A stretch of 64,000 nucleotides of DNA from Atopsyche davidsoni. Lineage: Eukaryota > Arthropoda > Insecta > Trichoptera > Hydrobiosidae. Location: assembly GCA_022113835.1 (NCBI GenBank), contig JAILWY010000001.1, positions 13,942,501 through 14,006,500 on the forward strand, written 5' to 3'. The first letter of the stretch is position 1. Each line of letters starts with the position of its first letter. Shown piece by piece: positions 57,823-64,000 of this stretch. The notes beneath the pieces are model-generated. The model did not search any database, was not told the DNA's origin, and was given only the letters and a program-made list of their open reading frames with translations. The position numbers and the translations under genes were made by a program.

Positions 57823-57842
57823 TTATTATTTTTTTATATTAC

Positions 57843-58132
57843 TGTTACTTGATAGCTTGGTAGCTTGAAAACGGTCAAAATGTTTCTACCGAGCTCCCGT
57901 ACGTTCCAGAAACTTCTCGGTGCATCTCCAAGCCATTCTCGTATAATCGAACGGCAGTCTTTGAGATATAAAAGGCGACCAGCGGTCAGCTCTCAGTCAG
58001 TCAGTCAGTCAGTCAGTCAGTCCTCAGGAGACAGTCCTCGACAGTGTTGATATAAATACTCTGTATGTGAATAAGTTAAATATAACTAGTGTAATATAAA
58101 TAGTTTTTTAATTGTGGTCCCGACTTGTTACA
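57843..58132 (+). mobile_element. Putative solo LTR with its own promoter
   Basis: Starts TGTTAC and ends TTGTTACA, so the TG...CA rule for LTR ends holds over 290 bases. In order it has a heat-shock element, a TATA box, a tandem initiator array, an A+T-rich region with AATATAAATAG, and a short conserved-looking end. No primer-binding site or retroviral frame follows, and no second LTR is present. The flanking 4-5 bases do not give a clear duplication. A host heat-shock-type promoter is the alternative, but no coding region follows within 2 kb. Confidence 0.45.
57904..58022 (+). promoter_or_regulatory. Heat-shock element, TATA box and tandem initiator array
   Basis: TTCCAGAAACTTC (57904-57916) is three perfect alternating heat-shock-factor units. 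TATAAAAG lies at 57967-57974. The first arthropod-type initiator TCAGTC has its A at 57995, 28 bases from the TATA start, the normal spacing. TCAG is then repeated about seven times to 58022, so several start sites in a 4-base register are possible. Confidence 0.6.
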
Positions 58133-58139
58133 TTATATA

Positions 58140-60395
58140 TCAAAAAAATTGTTGAAAAGATAGACATGATCTCTTCTGGTTTTCAAACGATTCTATTTGC
58201 GAAAAAATATAAAGCACATATGATGATATCTCAGAGATACTTTTTTTGATTGTACACGTTTTGACATTTACGGGAACTCAAACCTAGTTTGTTTTGATTT
58301 GCATGTCTATATAATCGTCAACCTGTTGGATGATCAGATGATCTAGGCTCTAGGGGAGGTTGTTCGAATAGCCCTTCGCATCTTCACTCCGAACGTATGT
58401 AAAGATAATAGAGGCAGGAATAAATAATGACAATGAAAAAATATGTTATACTGTTAGTTTAAAAAAATTAAAACTTATATTTTATCATAATGAATATTAT
58501 AAAAAAATATATATTACACATTATCTTCGTTCATTTGAAAGTAGAAATTACTTTCATTCAAACATTTGATGAAATAATTTTTTCAAGTAATATTAAACAT
58601 TCTTATTATTTTTGGACAAGACTTGTTACATGATTTATTCCTAAATAGCAATTTTTAATCAAAATTGAAAATGAAAAATCTCGCAAGAATCGTAAATTAG
58701 AGACTTTTTTGCAATTGCGTAGAAAATTGAATAATTTGGTCTTATTTTTAAAAAAAGGTCCAAATGATGAAACACATTTTTTCGTTTATTATATTCAACT
58801 CTAATGAACGCGACGATTCCTCTCTCTATTGTTCCCGCGGCTCGTAAAAAAGGCAATTCATTGCAAGACGAAAATTTCCTTTGACATTATAATACAACAT
58901 CATATTATTTGAAGCCATATTTTTGATGTACGACAATTATTATCCTTCCAGTGATTACTCAGTCGTGAAGAAATGCCGAATTTCAACTCTTAAAGAACCC
59001 GAAAGACAAAGAAAATTGTAATGAACAGAAAAAAGCGAGACGCTTCTAGAAAAAACAAAAAGAAGCGTAAGGAAACTGGAGAAATAAATTTCCTCGTCCC
59101 TGAAACAGACTGAGGTGGATTTCATTCCTAAATTAATACTCCTGGTTGAATTGAAAGAATTGTCTTGCATTTTTCACAGTAAAGATCTCTTAAATCTCTT
59201 TTCAGAAAGCATACAAATGCATGCCAATAAGGCATAAGACAATCAATTTCGATGTGTTTCGTACACATTTCTGTAAATATGATAAAAAAATTCTTGAACT
59301 GAATAAAGATCCCAACTTCGATTGTATACAATTGAAAAGGTATGATTCACAAAAGTTATTTAGCGCGTGTAGATAATTTACATTTATAAAACACTGTTTT
59401 TTTGTTGTTGTTCGGTATTATAGCGATTTCAAAAAATAAACATTATGTTGCTCATTGTCACCTAGTATTATATGTTTTAAAAACAGCAAAATACTTAAAT
59501 GTTTTTATTTCACAATAAAATAATGAAAATTTTATTCACTATTTGTGTACACGAAAACTCAATAAAATAAATTACACATATTACCATTCATTTATCTACA
59601 CTAGACTTACGCCAAGGCAAATATTTTTACTCATAAATCCACGGAGCCCAGCCCCTAAGACCAAAGTGCTGTGTAAACACTTCTACTGTACGTGTATTAT
59701 TTATTTGGGACAGATTGTATATATCAATTAACAGATACTTCTCAAGGGAAATACAAAAATATATTGGATAAGGTGACATCAATCTGGACGACAGTTGTTT
59801 CTTGCGTATTCTAATCAAGATGCATTTCTAAACACGTAACGAATTCCGTACTTACATTTAACGAGTCAAAAAAAAAAAACACTGGAAAAATGGCATGTAT
59901 GAAAGTACTCAGTGAAATATTTAATTGTTTTATTTTTTTATTATGGTTTATTCAATCAATGCTGAGTATCCCCTCTAGCCTGGAAGGTTCTCAAGGAGCC
60001 CCCTCATTATTAAGTTGTCGCATCCGCCTGCCGCATTGCCGCCCGAGCGACGCTTTTTCCCCGATGCGTTTTCATTTCCCGGAACTTTTTCTAATTCCAG
60101 AGTTCATAAGTGCCACACCGAGGGCCCTGAAGATAAGCACTGGATAAACGCGATGGGTGTCCCAGGAAGTGAGAGGGCCCATTCAATTATTAAATACAAC
60201 TTAAAAACACGACTTTAAATTCGGGGAAAATTCTGGCACTTGTTTTTGATTTATTTTATAACTTAGTTCTCGGAGAATTTTTTTAGTTACGCTATTAATA
60301 TCGTTATTTAATACAGCATTTACGCATTAACGGGAATGATATGTTTAAGGTTTCTCAACGTTAAAACGTTTTTAATTTAACACAGTAATATATGT
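58140..60395. other. A+T-rich DNA with one island
   Basis: 59950-60185 is richer in G+C with overlapping unrecognised frames (59890-60147, 60015-60218). The rest is featureless. Confidence 0.4.
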
Positions 60396-60400
60396 ATTTT

Positions 60401-60707
60401 TCTTCATCAAGTGCCTCGCCTCAGAGGAGGTTGGCTACCATTTCACTGAGCATATACTCATGCTGAGTCAGTGCTCATGGTTTTCTATGGGAAACAGGTG
60501 TCTGCCTAATCGTTTTATTATAAATCATTTCCTTACAAAGCTCTGGCATTTAGATCTGATACTCCTTCTGCAGCAAGCTACAGAAACAATAGCAGGAGCC
60601 ACCCAGTTACTTCCAGAGCACATCCCTCCAGAATCATTCCAAGTCCACTACTCCATTTCCGATACTTAACACACGCTCAAGGTACAGAATGGGGAGAGCG
60701 GGGAGCC
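60401..60707 (-). repeat. LINE-tail repeat (family E), copy 4
   Basis: Minus-strand sense, ending in codons for MLSEMVANLL, stop, GEALDEE and a GAAGAA tail. It shares CAGCAAGCTACAGAAACAAT and CTTACAAAGCTCTGG with copies 2 and 3. It is the closest of the four to the LINE C-terminus at 9405-9450. Confidence 0.65.
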
Positions 60708-60829
60708 TTTAATAAAAAAACGTATATTTATATATATATTGTTTCACGGAAAAGTCGTTTGCGTTATTCTGGGAAAGACGCTCGAGTACTCTTTTCACTT
60801 TTCAGAGATTCAGCAATTTGGAAAGCGGA

Positions 60830-61140
60830 TCATTTGACGCGCCCTTCACGCTTTGTAATCGTTTCTCTTTTTGCAGGCTCTCCCGCAACGCCGCTGACCG
60901 AGCCGGCGGTTTTTTTTTTTATTTATTTCGCAAATGAGTGTGCCCCTCGGCCGGATGGCGTGCCGGGGGTGTCGCGTGCAGGGGTGGAACGGGTGGCTCG
61001 GCTGAATTTCTTTCGCCGATAACAAAAAGCCCGACACGTGGCGGTGCGTGCGCTAAGTGCCCCGGCGCTTAGGGTTTTATAGGATCCCCGCCTATTGTCC
61101 GGCTGGTCGAATCGTGGCGCGTTCCTAGGGCGCTTGATCT
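60830..61140. other. G+C-rich island
   Basis: CpG-rich with frames on both strands. CTTTTTGCAG at 60868-60877 resembles a splice acceptor, and CGCCGATAACAAAAA (61014-61028) is one of four similar motifs in islands. No exon can be closed convincingly. Confidence 0.3.
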
Positions 61141-61202
61141 TGACTCTTTTGGTTAAACTGTATTTACACGCAATATATACTTTTTTTATATACATATATA
61201 TA

Positions 61203-61672
61203 CAGGATGTCCCAAAATTAACGCAAGATTTGAATTTGTCGCCATTTTTGCAGCAAAGTTTTGGGAACACTTTGACAGCTGACAGTTTAGGGTTAGTAAA
61301 AATGAAGCGTTACGCTATAGAACAACGTGTCTTCTCCTGAAAGCTTGGCAGCCGCAGTTCGAGAATTTTAACTTCGTCTCTCTTCGCTGTTCATGGTCAT
61401 TAAGCTTCAGTTCTTGTGTTAATTGAATTTTGTAAGCATGGAGACACAGATCTTTAGTTAGTATACGCTGTAGAGAGCATCTTGAAATTTGCGATTCTTG
61501 TCCACGACGCCGAATTGAGGTTCCTGGATTGTCGCCGACACTCTTACCCACTGCTTCGATATTGACACTTGAACGGCTTGTTATTGGACGACCAGTGTGT
61601 TTAGCGTCTCCAACGAATCCAGTCTCCTTGAATTTTTCAATTAATCTCTTCACAATTGACTATATATATATA
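61203..61672 (+). pseudogene. Rearranged IS630/Tc1-mariner element with inverted transposase segment
   Basis: The left end CAGGATGTCCCAAAATTAAC follows TA at 61201-61202 and matches the element at 5501. A transposase start (ATG at about 61301, MKRYAIEQRV) runs forward for some 20 codons and reaches the SLAAAVREF region by about 61368. From there to 61653 the opposite strand encodes the next part of the same transposase: RLIEKFKETG, then GDAKHTGRPITSRSSVNIEA, SVGDNPGTSIRRRGQ and ILTKDLCLHAYKIQLTQEL. The segment is therefore inverted relative to its own start. The catalytic domain and right end are missing, and a TA microsatellite (61661-61680) follows. Confidence 0.82.
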
Positions 61673-61680
61673 TATATATA

Positions 61681-61745
61681 CAGTAATACCCCGCTGTACG
61701 CGAGTGAACGTGTTAAGTGAAATTCGCGTATATCGAGGTTTACTC
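61681..61745 (+). mobile_element. Left end of a Tigger/pogo-like miniature element
   Basis: CAGTAATACCCCGCTGTACG preceded by TA, then the GCGTATATCGAGGTTTAC block, as at the start of the element at 28990. Interrupted at about 61745 by family B copy 6; the remainder was not found beyond it. Confidence 0.65.
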
Positions 61746-62100
61746 TAAGAAATTCAATATTTTTGACAGAGAGAATACTTGGTGATATTCCATTTTAATA
61801 TTTTATAAATAAGTAAAATACTTGAGTGATTTTTCCACATATAGATTTTTATTGGTGACCGGATTCATATATATACAAAAACATTTGATTTGTATAGAAT
61901 CGTTTCACAATAATTTGCAATTATGTAGAACCCTCGATTTGTTAGGTACATTAAAATCACATTACCCTACCACCTGACAATCATTCTCTCTCTTTCTTAC
62001 AACCTCTCCCACTTACAATTGTTTACCTAATTGCTTATTATTAAATAAAATCTCACTCTGATTGATAATGCCAAAGTAAAAGGTTGGCGAAACCGGAAAA
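61746..62100 (-). mobile_element. Family B palindrome element, copy 6
   Basis: Tail at the left (AAGAAATTCAATATTTTTG from about 61747), first arm to about 61865, a loop homologous to that of B1 (GTTAGGTACATTAAAATCAC and CACCTGACAATCATTCTC), and part of the second arm ending near GGTTGGCGAAACCGG. An unrelated A+T-rich segment replaces part of the first arm's core. The right border and duplication are unclear. Confidence 0.7.
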
Positions 62101-63845
62101 AGTATAAAATATTAAAAATTCTCTTGATATCTAAAAAATAATATTCACATTCATATATCGCATTTTTCAATTTTTTTATTCAATATATTTTATTTACAAT
62201 ATTACAATATAAATATTTACAATTAAAAAATTGAATACATTGAGTTTTTTTAATTAATCTGGTGACCTAATTCAAATAAATCTTTTTTATGGCTATTTTT
62301 TTAAATTAAAAACTCCATTAAGCCTACTCGGCTTGACCCTCTCCCAGCGTTTGGGGAGCGTTTTTCTATTTATTTTCCACGGCGATTAAGTTCTCGTTTA
62401 TCCTTTCCTAATTCTGAAAGGACTCGGACCATTATCCGGACAAATTTTCAACACCCATCTTAGCCTATTATCTTGTTACTGAACACTCCTCTGATTTAAT
62501 TATTATGGCGTAAAAAAAGTTGCTTAATGAGTAACGATTAAAGCTGAAAATTGCAATTGCGAATATAAATACACAATTTAAAACAATGCTTATTGTAAAA
62601 CTTTTTTGAAATAAAATTTTATTTTTAAGGTTTACGATATATTCGATGGTGTCGTGTTAGAATTTCACCTTGACTGTAGTTTATAAGAGCTTATGAAAAT
62701 TCAAAATAAGTAAGAAACTAAGACTTATTAATAGATAAAATGTTGTTACTTTTTACAAACACAAAAAAAATTATTCATAAAACACACTTCATAAATATAA
62801 TATCCCAAAGTTAAAACTTTTTAAATTCCATTTTTTTAACCAAAGTATTTGTCAGTATAAAACGTAAGAATTATTGTTAATCTGATATTTGCAAACATTC
62901 TCGAAATCAGTTTAGAACTTTTTGGTGAACTTAAAAATTACAACATAAAAACTCAGTTTTTTTGCTAATATTCTTATTTTCCTTCAAGGTATTTTGGCGT
63001 TCTTCGGTATTTGTATGATATCGGTAATTTTTTAACTGCACTTCTGAAACAAAATATCTCAAAACTGTCTTAAACATCACCGAAGCCGCCTTCGTCAGAC
63101 AACGATCCGCTCGGATACAAGAGCCTCCACAAGTACGAGGAGCCGTAAAATTTTGAATCTCGCCACACAGCCTGAGTTTGTACACATTTATTGGTTATTT
63201 ACCTGGCCTGGTGGAAAAGTGCGTGGAAGCCTGAATCCAAGCCTGGTATTTCAGTAGCGAGTAGGCGCACATCTTGATGCCTTCTCACCCCCCATTAAAC
63301 TGCCGTTTCTTTCAGGCGTTATCTTTTATTGTTGGCGTTTTTACGGCGGGGGGTGAGGAAATGTTTTTGATTATTGGGTTTGAATAATTTCCGTGAAAAG
63401 ATTACTTGGGCTAAGCGTGAGATAAAAAAAAGACGTTTCAAATTCTGATACCTTTATAAACCACTTAAATATGATATATTCGCATGGTTTTGGAGAGTCG
63501 CTGATAATCGATCTATTTACTCAAGTGTTATGACTCTGTACGTGGTTGTTATGAATCCGGCGTATACGCCATAAACTATTTTTATAACAAAAGGCAAGAT
63601 GCAAAGAAAGCTGAATTTAGGAGAAGAGTTAAAAACTTCGTAAAATATCAACTACGAGTATTAACAAATTCACGTATTTTTTACTGAAGTAATACTAAAA
63701 ATCTTACTTTATCTAGATTTTAACTCTCACTATTGGCAAGTAAGCGAGCTAGTTGTAGATTCACGGATCTCTTTAAAACAAGTTTATACGACTATATTTA
63801 CATGACTTCATAATCTAAGCTTTTACGAAGTTAAAAAAGAACTTG
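62100..63845. other. A+T-rich DNA with two weak islands
   Basis: 62330-62465 and 63060-63365 are richer in G+C. The minus-strand frame 62931-63185 overlaps the second but is not recognised. Nothing else is visible. Confidence 0.4.
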
Positions 63846-63851
63846 AAGATT

Positions 63852-64000
63852 ATTACTAATATGATTAGGCACATTAATTCATATATAGAAGATGATTTAA
63901 AGAAACTCTCAGAAAAATATCATCGTGATTTGTGTGAGATTTGAACCCACATCTCCTGGTTTACATGACCGGTGTACGAACCTAATCATATTAGTAATAA
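63852..64000 (+). mobile_element. Family A element, cut by the window end
   Basis: The left arm begins ATTACTAATATGATTAGGC. It contains most of an inverted tRNA-like domain, then jumps after ACCGGTGTACGAA to the arm end CCTAATCATATTAGTAAT. The tail, if present, lies beyond the window. Confidence 0.8.

Noticed and set aside
57843..58132. Host hsp70-type promoter
   Set aside because: The promoter layout would fit, but no coding frame follows and TG...CA ends favour an LTR; kept as an alternative rather than the main call.

Overview
This is eukaryotic nuclear DNA, most likely from an insect or other arthropod. It is strongly A+T-rich, almost gene-free, and broken up by short G+C-richer islands. 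Arthropod-type mobile elements are scattered through it: a mariner, IS630/Tc1-like and pogo/Tigger-like miniature elements, and the C-terminal end of a non-LTR retrotransposon. I see no operon, rRNA gene, CRISPR array or complete protein-coding gene. Two short stretches look like exons of host genes. One is a signal-peptide exon with a good splice donor at 23946-24036 on the + strand. The other is a 107-base internal exon at 45289-45395 on the - strand. The window is probably a large intron or intergenic region, and the G+C islands may include conserved regulatory DNA.

The dominant content is a set of small non-autonomous elements with one unusual plan: a palindrome made of two inverted arms around a loop, a one-sided unique tail, and a target-site duplication of about 12 bases. 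I distinguish four sets. Family A (subfamilies A and A', twelve copies) carries a 76-nt tRNA-like domain in each arm, in opposite orientations. Family B (six copies), family C (four copies) and the single element D carry instead a hammerhead-ribozyme-like core in each arm. That core is a YTGANRA box, one extra T, a perfect stem, GAAA, a one-base-pair stem with a two-base loop, then UH. The paired bases change together between families. Exact duplications of 9-14 bases, clustered at 11-13, flank most copies. I infer that all four sets were moved by one retroelement machinery, perhaps Penelope-like, and that the tRNA-like module of A takes the place of the ribozyme of B, C and D.

Layout: 1-5300, two tRNA-palindromes, one nested in the other, plus islands. 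5501-8757, an IS630-like miniature element, a complete but decayed mariner and B1. 8870-10930, a G+C island, a LINE fragment, a Tigger-like remnant and the two best ribozyme-like palindromes (C1, C2). 11.0-16.4 kb, mostly featureless, then B2 with a nested A copy. 17.7-21.1 kb, two A copies and a 57-base perfect hairpin. 23.4-24.1 kb, the signal-peptide exon. 28.6-29.4 kb, an A copy beside a Tigger-like miniature element. 31.3-45.3 kb, islands, LINE-tail repeats, C3, B3 and B4. 45.2-49.6 kb, the minus-strand exon, an A copy, a pogo-like element with C4 inside it, and B5. 52.9-58.2 kb, three tRNA-palindromes, the perfect palindrome D and a putative solo LTR whose promoter joins a heat-shock element, a TATA box and a tandem initiator array. 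60.4-64.0 kb, a LINE-tail repeat, a rearranged IS630-like element, a Tigger end interrupted by B6, and a final A copy that runs off the window.

Nested insertions give a relative order: A into A', A into B2, D into A, C4 into a pogo-like element, B6 into a Tigger-like element. All repeat assignments come from comparing copies within this window; no database was consulted.
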